Part shown: positions 8,615-16,364 of the stretch, piece after piece
How positions within the stretch are numbered: position 1 is the stretch's first letter
Layout of the letters: each line of letters opens with the position of its first letter
Origin: JANQOH01 sp965201115
GTDB lineage: Bacteria; Pseudomonadota; Alphaproteobacteria; UBA7887
Length of the DNA stretch: 64,000 bases
NCBI GenBank assembly: GCA_965201115.1
Contig: OZ241745.1
Location: 3,100,001-3,164,000, forward strand
Reading direction: 5' to 3'
The notes under the pieces: generated by a model
Told to the model about the DNA's origin: nothing
The model's database searches: none
Seen by the model: only the letters and a program-made list of their open reading frames with translations
Position numbers and translations under genes: made by a program

Positions 8615-8957
8615 GCGCCTGTACCGAAACGCCAACCCCGCCGAAGGCGGGGCCCGGGACCGCGGGCATCCTGCCCGCACGTTTGCGGCAGACGCGGCGC
8701 CGGCGGGAAAGCGCGCCCGCCGCCCCCCACTCCCAGCGCCCGCGGCATCGAGACGCGCGCGCCAACCCCGCCGAAGGCGGGGCCCGGGACCGCGGGCATC
8801 CTGCCCGCACGTTTGCGCCACGCGCGGCGCCGGCGGGAAAGCGCGCCCGCCGCCCCTCCCCAGCCCCCCGGCGTCGAGACGCGCGGGCGGGGACGCTTGG
8901 CGCCCAGGCCGCCGAGTGAAAAGTGCGGCCCATGTACGGAAAATCCACGAATTGAGC
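8615..8957. repeat. REP-like array with CTGTACCGAAA start and GTGAAAAGTGCGG end
   Basis: No gene is seen here. Two consecutive units each contain AACCCCGCCGAAGGCGGGGC (hairpin, reverse orientation), GGGACCGCGGGCATCCTGCC and a GCGGCGCCGGCGGGAAAGCGCG block. The array begins with CTGTACCGAAA (8621) and ends with the 42-bp motif 8916-8957, which recurs at 14989, 57369 and 58972. Confidence 0.75.
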
Positions 8958-8965
8958 GAAATACG

Positions 8966-8994
8966 TTGACACTCGATGGCGGCGTGCGGTAAGT
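8966..8994 (+). promoter_or_regulatory. Promoter-like TTGACA upstream of RTX-like gene, copy 1
   Basis: A perfect -35 hexamer TTGACA (8966-8971), a 17-bp spacer, then GTAAGT as a poor -10 match. The same arrangement is kept in the second duplication copy at 15039. Activity is uncertain because the -10 is weak. Confidence 0.3.
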
Positions 8995-9030
8995 AGCGGC
9001 GTAGACACACCGGAGGGCGGCAGCGGCGAT

Positions 9031-9894
9031 ATGCTCATTGGCGGCGACAACGGCGGCGCGCTTGAGGGCGGCGGGGGCGATGGCGTGCTTCATGCCGATT
9101 CGCCCGGCAATAGCGCCGATCGCTCGTCGTTTTACGTGTTCCGCGCCGGCGCCGACGCGCTGAAAGGCGGCCCGGGCAGCGACACGGCGGGCTATTACCG
9201 CGCCCCCGGCGCCGTGCGCGCCGATCTGTCGAACCCCTCCACCAATACGGGCGAGGCGCAGGGCGACCGCTACCGGGATATCGAAAACCTGTTCGGCTCC
9301 GAATACGCCGACCGGCCGATCGGCGACGACGGCGTGAACGCCTTCCGCGGCGCGGGCGGCTCCGACATCATCGAGGGCGGCGGCGGCAACGATACGATCT
9401 ACGGCGACGGCGACTACGACGACAACGACGGCGTGGACAACGACATCCTCGACGGCGGCGCCGGCGATGACGAACCGATCGGCGGCGGCGGCGGCGACAC
9501 CTACAAGTTCGGGCGCGGCGGGGGCTCCGACACCATCGACAACCGCGGCGGGGGCGCGTCGGACGACTTGGCGCCGTTCGGCGCCGGCATCGACGCCGAT
9601 CGGTTGTGGTTCGAACAGACGGGCGTGGCGCGGCGGGACCTCGAGGTCTCGATCGTCGGAACCGACGACAGCGTGGTTATCGAGGACTGGTACAACGGCG
9701 CCGGCAACACGCTCGATTTCGGCCTGAGCGATGGGCGGCGGCTGGTCGCGGCCGACGTCCAGCGGCTGGTGCAGGCCATGTCCACCATGGTCGAGCCCGG
9801 CGCCGACGCGACCGAATGGTCGGCCGATCAGCACACGACGCTGGACCCGCTGGTCGCGGCGCATTGGCGGCAGCCGCCGCAAGGCGGTTCGTGA
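9031..9894 (+). CDS. RTX-type (hemolysin-type calcium-binding) protein fragment, copy 1
   Basis: A 287-residue acidic, glycine-rich protein. Nonapeptide-like calcium-binding turns are visible (EGGGGNDTIYGDGDYDDND, DILDGGAGDDEPIGGGGGD), then a domain like those following RTX repeats (VVIEDWYNGAGNTLDFGLSDGR). Glycine-rich repeat coding continues upstream of the ATG (PEGGSGD), so the gene looks like the 3' part of a larger secreted RTX protein whose N-terminus was replaced by repeat DNA. Several turns are degenerate (DRPIGDDGVNAF, DDEPIG), suggesting decay. Export by type I secretion would be expected for the family, but no transporter genes are nearby. Confidence 0.65.
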   Translation: MLIGGDNGGALEGGGGDGVLHADSPGNSADRSSFYVFRAGADALKGGPGSDTAGYYRAPGAVRADLSNPSTNTGEAQGDRYRDIENLFGSEYADRPIGDDGVNAFRGAGGSDIIEGGGGNDTIYGDGDYDDNDGVDNDILDGGAGDDEPIGGGGGDTYKFGRGGGSDTIDNRGGGASDDLAPFGAGIDADRLWFEQTGVARRDLEVSIVGTDDSVVIEDWYNGAGNTLDFGLSDGRRLVAADVQRLVQAMSTMVEPGADATEWSADQHTTLDPLVAAHWRQPPQGGS

Positions 9895-10007
9895 CCGCGG
9901 GAAGAACGTTTCAACGGGCGGCGGGCCGGGCGCCCGCCGCCTCCGCCGGGGCGGTTGCGCAGCCGCCGCCGCGGCATTTCGCGAATCGGTTGCGCGAGAG
10001 GAGTGCG

Positions 10008-10346
10008 ATGATGAGCTTGGCGGACTTGGCGAGGCAGACGTTGCGGACGATCGTGGATGCATGCTCGCGGGACCCGGAGCTGCGGTCGCGCGTCATGGCG
10101 GACCCGAAGGCGGCGCTGGCGGAGGAGGGGGTCGAACTGCCCTTCGACAAGGTGGAAGCGGTCGAGGATACCCCCGAAACCACGCACGTCGCGTTGACGG
10201 ACCCCAACGCCGAACTCTCCGACGAACAAATGGACACGGTGGTTGGCGGAACCAGCTATGATATGGGCGCTATTTTGGCCCGGCGTCGACACTATCTGGG
10301 ACTGTCCGCGCAACACGATAGGGCCGTTGGTCTCAATTCCGACTGA
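10008..10346 (+). CDS. NHLP-type leader peptide / RiPP precursor
   Basis: A 112-residue (or 111, from the second ATG at 10011) precursor of the nitrile-hydratase-like leader peptide (NHLP) family. The leader has the family pattern: ADLARQTLRTIVDACSRDPE, DPKAALAEEGVELPF, VEDTPETTHVAL, LSDEQMDTVVGG. The Gly-Gly at about residues 79-80 is a likely cleavage site. The 31-residue core after GG is rich in Arg, Tyr and His, contains Ser/Thr but no Cys, so thiazole or lanthionine rings are excluded without another cysteine source; proteusin- or oxazole-type changes remain possible. AGAGGAG at 9997-10003 is a strong ribosome-binding site. No maturation enzyme, protease or transporter gene is in the window. 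It sits directly after duplication copy 1 and is absent after copy 2. Confidence 0.8.
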   Translation: MMSLADLARQTLRTIVDACSRDPELRSRVMADPKAALAEEGVELPFDKVEAVEDTPETTHVALTDPNAELSDEQMDTVVGGTSYDMGAILARRRHYLGLSAQHDRAVGLNSD

Positions 10347-10907
10347 TGAGTCTCTGTCCCGCCTTGGTGGCGGGTGCCCGTAACGTCGAGACGCGCGGCC
10401 GAGACAACCGCGCACACGCCAACCCCGCCTTCGGCGGGGTTGTGCTTCCCCCCTCCCGGAGACCGCGCCGATGGCGCGGACTGCTTGGGACCGCGGGCAT
10501 CCTGCCCGCATGTTTGCGGCAGGCGCGGCGCCGGCGGGGAAGCGCGATCGCCGCCCCCTGCTCCCCCGCCGCCCGTAGCATCGAGACGTGCGGGCGAGAC
10601 GCCCGCGCACCCAGGAAGTGCGCCGCGCCTCGCTCGCCGGCATTCGTGCGGGTCGCTGACGTGCGGGCAGGATGCCTGCGGTTCCGGGCCCCGCCTCAGG
10701 GCGATTCAATGAAGCGAATTGAGGCATTGCGCGGTCTGTGGCCTGCTCACCGGCAACGCACCGCAGGCCCCGCAGTGCTGCGAGACACCCTGCTGTGGAT
10801 TGTTCATCCGCCGTCGGGTCCCCTCGTCGCCATCGGCGAAGCCTTCGCCGGAAACCGCCTTCAAGGCCATCGCTGCCCCAAATACGGCGTTCTTTGAATT
10901 GCCCTAA
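10347..10907. repeat. REP-like array followed by an unresolved 210-bp stretch
   Basis: Bases 10385-10700 are REP blocks, including AACCCCGCCTTCGGCGGGG and paired CGGGCATCCTGCCCGCA-type hairpins. Bases 10701-10904 hold two overlapping 62-codon frames: ATG at 10709, and a TTG-start Cys-rich frame at 10719 with CAVCG and CCETPCC. I cannot support either as a gene. The stretch ends with the 45-bp motif shared inversely with 7214-7259, directly before the IS target duplication CTAA. Confidence 0.65.
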
Positions 10908-12567
10908 CCCGCATTTCTCATACGGGTGGTTGTCGTGCGGTTTGTGCGTCGTTGGTTGTCGTGCGTGCGTGTTTTCGTGGTCGGGGGGCTTGGCGGGCAT
11001 TTTCGGGGCGCGTTGGGGCGGTCCGCCGTTTGGCGGTGGGCCGCGTTCCGGGCTGTTCCTGCGTTGTTGAGGGGAAGGGCGAGAGGGGCCGCGTTACGCC
11101 GCGGCGGCGGATAATCGTTGGCAGGCGATACGGAACTCGCGCTGGAAGGGATGCGCGGCGTTCATGGCGATCTTGACGCGGCGCACGGTGACGCGGACCC
11201 AAGCGCCGATCTTGAGCGGTTTCAGGCGCAGGCTCCCGCATGTGGCGACCGCCAGTTCGGTGTAGTCGAGGCCGATGCGGCGCAGTGCGCATAGCAACAC
11301 ATAAGCCATGGACGCGAACCACAGGCGCAGCTGGTTGGCCCGCATGGCCCGCGTCGACGTGCGGTCGGCGAACAAGTCGAGTTGGCACTCCTTGATCCGG
11401 TTCTCCATCTCGCCGCGTTGGCAGTAAAGCCGCTCGTAGAGATGCCGGGCGCGGACCCGATGGGTTGCAATCGAGGTGACGACGAAACGCGGGTTGGCCT
11501 TGCCGTGGGTCCACTCGGCCTTGGCGACGACGCGGCGCGCGCAGCTCCAGCTGTCGCGCGTCCTCCACATGAAGTCCTTGAAGCGGCGTTGCGGCTTGCC
11601 CGAACCCGCGCTGTGCGCTTGCGCCGCCGCCAGTTCGGTCTCGACTTCCGCCGCCAGACGGGGGTTCCGCGCCAAGCCCAACAGGTAATCGACGCCGTTG
11701 GCCTCGCACCACGCCATCGGCGCCTCGCGGGCGAACCCCGAATCGGCGCGCACCATTATCCGCACGCGGGGCCAATGCCGCCGCAACCGCGACACAATCC
11801 GCTCAACAGTCTCCACGGCCCCGGCCGCCCCATCCTCATTCGCCGGGCGCAACCGCGCCGCCAAAAGATGACGACCGCAAGTCGCATAAAGCGGAAGATA
11901 GCAATAGCCGCCGTAGTAGCCGTGGAAAAAACGACCCTCCTGGCGACCGTGAAGCCGATCGTCCGTGGCGTCGAGATCGATAACCAAGCGAGCCGGGGGC
12001 CGCTTGTGCGCCTCCACAAACAGTGTCAGGAACAAATCCTCAATCGCCGAGCCGTCATGCGCGATCCGGCAATACCGCGACGGCCCCGCGCCCCCCAACT
12101 CAAGGCGGTTCAGCGTCGATTTGCCCGCAAGCGGCGCACAGTCCGAACGACGCGACGCCAACTTCCCCGCCAACACGGCCATGACCGGATCGTGACGCAA
12201 CGCATCGTGGTCGTTCAGGTCCTCATATCCCAATGCGATCCCGAACACACGCTGCATGACCAGCGTCCGAACATCGTGCTCGACAAGATGACGCGCACGC
12301 CCATCGGTGAAACAGGCCGCAAACCGATCGACCAGACCCACCGCCGCATCCGCCCGGCCAAGCAACAATGCCCCCGCGTCCGACGTCACCGTCCCGCCGT
12401 CGAACGCCGCCACAACCGCGCGACCGTCGACCGGTTGAAAACCGCCCAGCGCCGTGCTACACTCCGTCTGCATCGGGGAACACCTCCGTGCCGCGATATG
12501 TGCATACTCAACAACACTATATCGCACACAGAGCCCCGATGCCCCAAACCCGTATGAGAAATGCGGG
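10908..12567 (-). mobile_element. IS1380-family insertion sequence, copy 1 (1660 bp)
   Basis: Complete element with 20-bp perfect terminal inverted repeats CCCGCATTTCTCATACGGGT (10908-10927 and, inverted, 12548-12567) and a 4-bp target duplication CTAA at 10904-10907 and 12568-12571. It encodes one transposase on the minus strand. Read in transposase orientation the target is TTAG, the same as in copy 2 at 48640. Confidence 0.95.
11094..12473 (-). CDS. IS1380-family transposase, copy 1
   Basis: A 459-residue DDE transposase (group 1). Recognisable parts are FDGGTVTSDAGALLL near the N-terminus, LVIDLDATDD, VRADSGFA, and the late RGEMENRIKECQLD carrying the candidate Glu. The ATG at 12473 is chosen because GGAGG lies 9 bp upstream and the frame further upstream is REP sequence. 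It appears intact and is nearly identical to the copy at 48734; one visible change is KPLKIG here versus KLLKIG there. Confidence 0.95.
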   Translation of the reverse strand: MQTECSTALGGFQPVDGRAVVAAFDGGTVTSDAGALLLGRADAAVGLVDRFAACFTDGRARHLVEHDVRTLVMQRVFGIALGYEDLNDHDALRHDPVMAVLAGKLASRRSDCAPLAGKSTLNRLELGGAGPSRYCRIAHDGSAIEDLFLTLFVEAHKRPPARLVIDLDATDDRLHGRQEGRFFHGYYGGYCYLPLYATCGRHLLAARLRPANEDGAAGAVETVERIVSRLRRHWPRVRIMVRADSGFAREAPMAWCEANGVDYLLGLARNPRLAAEVETELAAAQAHSAGSGKPQRRFKDFMWRTRDSWSCARRVVAKAEWTHGKANPRFVVTSIATHRVRARHLYERLYCQRGEMENRIKECQLDLFADRTSTRAMRANQLRLWFASMAYVLLCALRRIGLDYTELAVATCGSLRLKPLKIGAWVRVTVRRVKIAMNAAHPFQREFRIACQRLSAAAA

Positions 12568-12571
12568 CTAA

Positions 12572-13345
12572 GCCCCGCCTTCGGCGGGGTTGCGCTTCCC
12601 CCCGGAGATCGCGCCGAAGGCGCGGACTTCTTGGGTGCGCGGGCGTCTCGCCCGCACGTTTCCGCCACGCGCGACGTCGGCGGGGAAGCGCGGCCGCCGC
12701 GCCTCCCTCGTTGGCAGTTGTGCGGGTCGCTGACGTGCGGGCGAGACGCCTGGCGCCCAGGCCCCGCCTTCGGCGGGGTTGTGCTTTCCCGGACGTCGCG
12801 CCGAAGGCGCGGACTTCCCGGGTGCGCGGGCGTCCCCGCCCGCGCGTTTGCGGCAGGCGCGGCGTTGGCGAGGAAGCGCGTCCACCGCGCCTCCCTCGTT
12901 GGCAGTTGTGCGGGTCGCTGACGTGCGGGCGAGACGCCTGGCGCCCAGGCCCCGCCTTCGGCGGGGTTGTCCTTTCCCGGACGTCGCGCCGAAGGCGCGG
13001 ACTTCCCGGGTGCGCGGGCGTCCCCGCCCGCACGTTTGCGCCACGCGCGTCGTCGGCGGGGAAGCGCGGCCGCCGCGCCCCGCTCCCCGGCGCCCGCAGC
13101 GTCGAGACGCCCGCGCATACGCCAACCCCGCCGAAGGCGGGGCCTGGGCGCCAGGCGTCCCCGCCCGCACGTTTGCGGCAGGCGCGGCGTTGGCGGGGAA
13201 GCGCGGCCGCCGCCCCCTGCTCCCCCGCCGCCCGTAGCGTCGAGACGTGCGGGCGAGACGCCTGGTGCCCAGGCAGCGCGCCGCGCCCGGCTTGCCGACA
13301 GTTGTGCGGGTCGCCGGCGTGCGGGCAGGGATGCCCGCGGTCCCG
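12572..13345. repeat. Tandem ~189-bp REP-composite array
   Basis: At least three direct units start at 12572, 12761 and 12949 (period 189 and 188 bp). Each carries GCCCCGCCTTCGGCGGGGTT, GCGCCGAAGGCGCGGACTT, a GTGCGCGGGCGTC block, GGGGAAGCGCG, and TTGGCAGTTGTGCGGGTCGC. From about 13120 further REP blocks follow in the opposite orientation. No gene is seen; all long frames here are repeat read-through. Confidence 0.85.
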
Positions 13346-13554
13346 GGCCCCGCCTTCGGCGGGGTTGCGCTTCCCCCGAAGATCGCGCCGAAGGCGCGGA
13401 CTTCCTGGGTGCGCGGGCGTCTCGCCCGCATGTTCCCGCAAGCCGCGATGTTGGCGAGGAGGCGCGCCCACAGCCCCCGCCCCCGAACGACCCGGCAGCC
13501 ATTACCCCCGCCATAACCGACCGTTAGCCCCGCCGCGCAAGCCCCCGCAGGGGA

Positions 13555-13566
13555 GGACCATGGTCC
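13555..13566. promoter_or_regulatory. Conserved palindrome GGACCATGGTCC, copy 2
   Basis: Same sequence and same 37-bp distance to the downstream ATG as copy 1. The extended form AGGACCATGGTCCT is also kept. Confidence 0.6.
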
Positions 13567-13607
13567 TCTCCCGCACCCCGCCCCAAAACGCTTTAATATC
13601 CACATGA
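13560..13607 (+). CDS. Possible 15-codon leader peptide coupled to DUF3486-like copy 2
   Basis: MVLSRTPPQNALIST, ending in an ATGA overlap with the next gene. It differs from copy 1 at three residues without losing the frame. The duplication is recent enough that this alone is not proof of selection. Confidence 0.3.
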   Translation: MVLSRTPPQNALIST

Positions 13608-14674
13608 CCGAAGCACACACCGCCGCCGTCCCCGCCGACGGCGAGCCGCGCGCAGCCGCCGCGCCCGACAACGCCGCGGCCGCGCCCACCGAACCCCAAA
13701 CCCAACCCCCCGGCGACCCCCTCCGCCACAACCGCGGAAACCGATCCACAATCGCCGACCTCCCCAACACCGTCCGCGCCGATATCTGCCGCGAAATCCG
13801 CGCCGGAACCCCCGACAACGCCATCGCCGAAAACCTCCGCGCGCGCGGATACCCCGTATCCCGATCCGCCATATACCGCTTCCGAAAAGCCGCCGCCGAC
13901 AGCCTCGCCCAATGGTCCGAAATCCGCGACGCAGCCGCCCTCTGGAGCGAAGGCGGAACCCACGAAGCCCTCGCCGAAATGCTCCGCGTCGCCGCCTTCG
14001 CCATCGCCGCGCGCATCGACCCCGCCGCCCCCGATGCCGCCGACAACACCCGCGGCATCGCCCGCATGGTGCGCGCCATCCGCGACCTCGCCGCCGCCGA
14101 AGCCGCGCGGAAAACCGCCGCCGCCCAGGCCGGCCCCCGCCGCGGCGCGCCCGGTTCCATCGACGACCCCCGCCTGCCCTCGCTCCCGCCCCCGAACACG
14201 TGGGACGCCGACGCCCAGGCCGCCGCCAACCCCGGCCCCCCCAAGCCGCCCCGCCGCCCGTGGACCGACCAAGACTGGCTGGAGTACGACAGACACATCC
14301 AGGAGGGCGAACGCAAGGCCCGCGAAGCCGAACGCGAACGCCGCGAGGCCGAACGCGAATACGACCCCGCGTACGACCCCGAAACCGCCGAACGCCCCGC
14401 CGCCGAAGCCCCCCGAGCCCCGCGGAGCCCCGCAATGCCCCGCAACGCCGCCGAAGACGCGAACTGCCCGGAACCGCGGGCCTCCCGCCCGCACGTCCCC
14501 GCAGAGCGCGATGCCGGCGGGGAAGGCGCGACCGACCGCCCCGGGCCCGGCGGATCCCCGCAATGCCCCGCAACCGCCCCCCGGAACCGCCGGGCCCGAC
14601 CGCCCCGCGACCGCCGAAGCCCCACCCGCCGCCGCCCCGCCCGCCTCCAACAACCGAAACGGCAGCAATGCTGA
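13604..14674 (+). CDS. DUF3486 / phage Mu gp27-like protein, copy 2
   Basis: A 356-residue near-identical paralogue of the 7553 gene. It lacks two residues of the N-terminal Pro-rich part, and has an extra PAAEA segment before the C-terminal RAPRSPAMPR motif. The helix-turn-helix-like region (RSAIYRFRKAA) and the coiled segment are unchanged. The C-terminal tail again runs into REP sequence (EPRASRPHVPAERD). Function unknown. Confidence 0.6.
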   Translation: MTEAHTAAVPADGEPRAAAAPDNAAAAPTEPQTQPPGDPLRHNRGNRSTIADLPNTVRADICREIRAGTPDNAIAENLRARGYPVSRSAIYRFRKAAADSLAQWSEIRDAAALWSEGGTHEALAEMLRVAAFAIAARIDPAAPDAADNTRGIARMVRAIRDLAAAEAARKTAAAQAGPRRGAPGSIDDPRLPSLPPPNTWDADAQAAANPGPPKPPRRPWTDQDWLEYDRHIQEGERKAREAERERREAEREYDPAYDPETAERPAAEAPRAPRSPAMPRNAAEDANCPEPRASRPHVPAERDAGGEGATDRPGPGGSPQCPATAPRNRRARPPRDRRSPTRRRPARLQQPKRQQC

Positions 14675-15103
14675 GCGCCTGTACCGAAATGCCAACCCCG
14701 CCGAAGGCGGGGCCCGGGACCGCGGGCATCCTGCCCGCACGTTTGCGCCACGCGCGGCGCCGGCGGGAAAGCGCGCCCGCCGCCCCCCACTCCCAGCGCC
14801 CGCGGCGTCGAGACGCGCGCGCGAGACGCACACGCCAACCCCGCCGAAGGCGGGGCCCGGGACCGCGGGCATCCTGCCCGCACGTTTGCGCCACGCGCGG
14901 CGCCGGCGGGAAAGCGCGCCCGCCGCCCCTCCCCAGCCCCCCGGCGTCGAGACGCGCGGGCGGGGACGCCTGGCGCCCAGGCCGCCGAGTGAAAAGTGCG
15001 GCCCATGTACGGAAAATCCACGAATTGAGCGAAATACGTTGACACTCGATGGCGGCGTGCGGTAAGTAGCGGCATAGACACACCGGAGGGCGGCGGCGGC
15101 GAT
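14675..15103. repeat. REP-like array and promoter-like region, copy 2
   Basis: Counterpart of 8615-9030: two REP units, the 42-bp terminal motif at 14989-15030, and TTGACA at 15039-15044. The second REP unit differs from copy 1 by a short insertion (GCGAGACGCACACG) and some substitutions. No gene is seen. Confidence 0.75.
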
Positions 15104-16051
15104 ATGCTCATTGGCGGCGACAACGGCGGCGCGCTTGAGGGCGGCGGGGGCGATGGCGTGCGTCATGCCGATTCGCCCGGCAATAGCGCTGATCGCTCGT
15201 CGGTTTACGTGTTCCGCGCCGGCGCCGACGCGCTGAAAGGCGGCCCGGGCAGCGACACGGCGGGTTATTACCGCGCCCCCGGCGCCGTGCGCGCCGACCT
15301 GTCGAACCCCTCCACCAATACGGGCGAGGCGCAGGGCGACCGCTACCGGGATATCGAAAACCTGTTCGGCTCCGAATACGCCGACCGGCCGATCGGCGAC
15401 GACGGCGTGAACGCCTTCCGCGGCGCGGGCGGCTCCGACACCATCGAGGGCGGCGGCGGCAACGACACGCTCTACGGCGACGGCGACTACGACGACAACG
15501 ACGGCGTCGATAACGACATCCTCGACGGCGGCGCCGGCGATGACGAACCGATCGGCGGCGGCGGCGGCGACACCTACAAGTTCGGGCGCGGCGGGGGCTC
15601 CGACACCATCGACAACCGCGGCGAGGGCGCGTCGGACGACCTGGCGCCGTTCGGCGCCGGCATCGACGCCGATCGGTTGTGGTTCGAACAGACGGGCGTG
15701 GCGCGGCGGGACCTCGAGGTCTCGATCGTCGGGACGAACGACAGCGTGGTTATCGAGGATTGGTACAACGGCGCCGGCAACACGCTCGATTTCGGCCTGA
15801 GCGACGGGCGGCGCCTCGACGAAACCGACGTCCAGCAGCTGGCGCAACCCATGTCCACCATGGTCGAGCCGGGCGCCGACGCGACCGAACGGTCGGCCGA
15901 TCGGCACACGACGCCGGGCCTGTTCGTCGCGGCGTATTGGCGGCGCCCGCCGCAAGGCGGTTCATGGCGGCGCGAAGAACGGTTTCGACAGGAGCCGGGG
16001 CGGTTGCGCAACCCCCGCCGCGGCGTTTCGCGAATCGGTTCGCTTCATTGA
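15104..16051 (+). CDS. RTX-type calcium-binding protein fragment, copy 2
   Basis: A 315-residue paralogue of the 9031 gene with the same glycine/aspartate-rich turns and C-terminal DWYNGAGNTLDFGLSDGR domain. At the position of the copy 1 stop (TCG TGA) this copy reads TCA TGG, so the frame runs on for 28 residues through duplicated non-coding sequence and 11 bp past the duplication end. This points to relaxed constraint; both copies may be pseudogenes. Confidence 0.55.
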   Translation: MLIGGDNGGALEGGGGDGVRHADSPGNSADRSSVYVFRAGADALKGGPGSDTAGYYRAPGAVRADLSNPSTNTGEAQGDRYRDIENLFGSEYADRPIGDDGVNAFRGAGGSDTIEGGGGNDTLYGDGDYDDNDGVDNDILDGGAGDDEPIGGGGGDTYKFGRGGGSDTIDNRGEGASDDLAPFGAGIDADRLWFEQTGVARRDLEVSIVGTNDSVVIEDWYNGAGNTLDFGLSDGRRLDETDVQQLAQPMSTMVEPGADATERSADRHTTPGLFVAAYWRRPPQGGSWRREERFRQEPGRLRNPRRGVSRIGSLH

Positions 16052-16110
16052 ATCGTCTTGGGGCTTTGGGGCTATACGGCCCGCGCCCGACACCCGCGGA
16101 GACGCGCGCG

Positions 16111-16344
16111 ATGAAAAAAGACATCCACCCCGACTATCACGAGATTACCGTCGTCATGACCGATGGCGCGGAGTTCAAGACCCGTACCACGTGGGGGAAG
16201 GAAGGCGACGTTCTGAAGCTCGACGTCGACCCCAACACCCACCCCGCCTGGACCGGCGGCGGGCGGCGCATCGTCGATACCGAAGGCCAGGTGGCGCGGT
16301 TCAACAAGCGCTTCGGCTCGTTCCGCATCGGCTCCGGCGGCTGA
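16111..16344 (+). CDS. rpmE: 50S ribosomal protein L31
   Basis: A 77-residue L31. It starts MKKDIHPDYHEITVVMTDG, with the conserved LDVDPNTHPAWTGG region and the FNKRFG ending. The zinc-ligand cysteines of C+ L31 are absent, so this is the zinc-independent form common in Alphaproteobacteria. GGAG at 16098-16101 precedes the ATG. It faces the convergent hydrolase gene across a 20-bp gap. Confidence 0.96.
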   Translation: MKKDIHPDYHEITVVMTDGAEFKTRTTWGKEGDVLKLDVDPNTHPAWTGGGRRIVDTEGQVARFNKRFGSFRIGSGG

Positions 16345-16364
16345 TACCAACGGGCGCCGCCGCG

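Larger units (their letters stand above)
7295..9991. repeat. Direct duplication, copy 1 (about 2.7 kb)
   Basis: This segment is almost identical to 13346-16040: same order of REP block, palindrome, DUF3486-like gene, REP blocks and RTX-like gene. Differences are scattered substitutions plus a few small indels inside the genes. Homology ends abruptly at GCGAATCGGTT (9991 and 16040). After that point copy 1 continues into the NHLP precursor gene, while copy 2 continues into the rpmE upstream region. Confidence 0.9.
13346..16040. repeat. Direct duplication, copy 2 (about 2.7 kb)
   Basis: Second copy of 7295-9991, in the same orientation about 6.05 kb downstream. It carries the palindrome, DUF3486-like gene, REP blocks, TTGACA box and RTX-like gene. 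The NHLP gene present after copy 1 is missing here: the sequence switches at 16040 to CGCTTCATTGAATCG and then the rpmE leader. Confidence 0.9.

Noticed and set aside
7153..10062. 969-codon antisense open frame over zone A copy 1 (and similar ones at 12568-15123 and 13502-15955)
   Set aside because: They run across REP repeats, the DUF3486-like gene and the RTX-like gene on the wrong strand; composition is Gly/Arg/Ala-rich, as expected for shadow frames in very GC-rich DNA.
10709..10907. 62-codon frames (one Cys-rich) before IS1380 copy 1
   Set aside because: Two frames overlap, starts are weak, and the sequence lies in repeat material shared with 7214-7259.
12572..13345. Possible CRISPR array
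   Set aside because: Units are 188-189 bp with conserved content throughout, not short repeats with unique spacers, and no cas genes are present.
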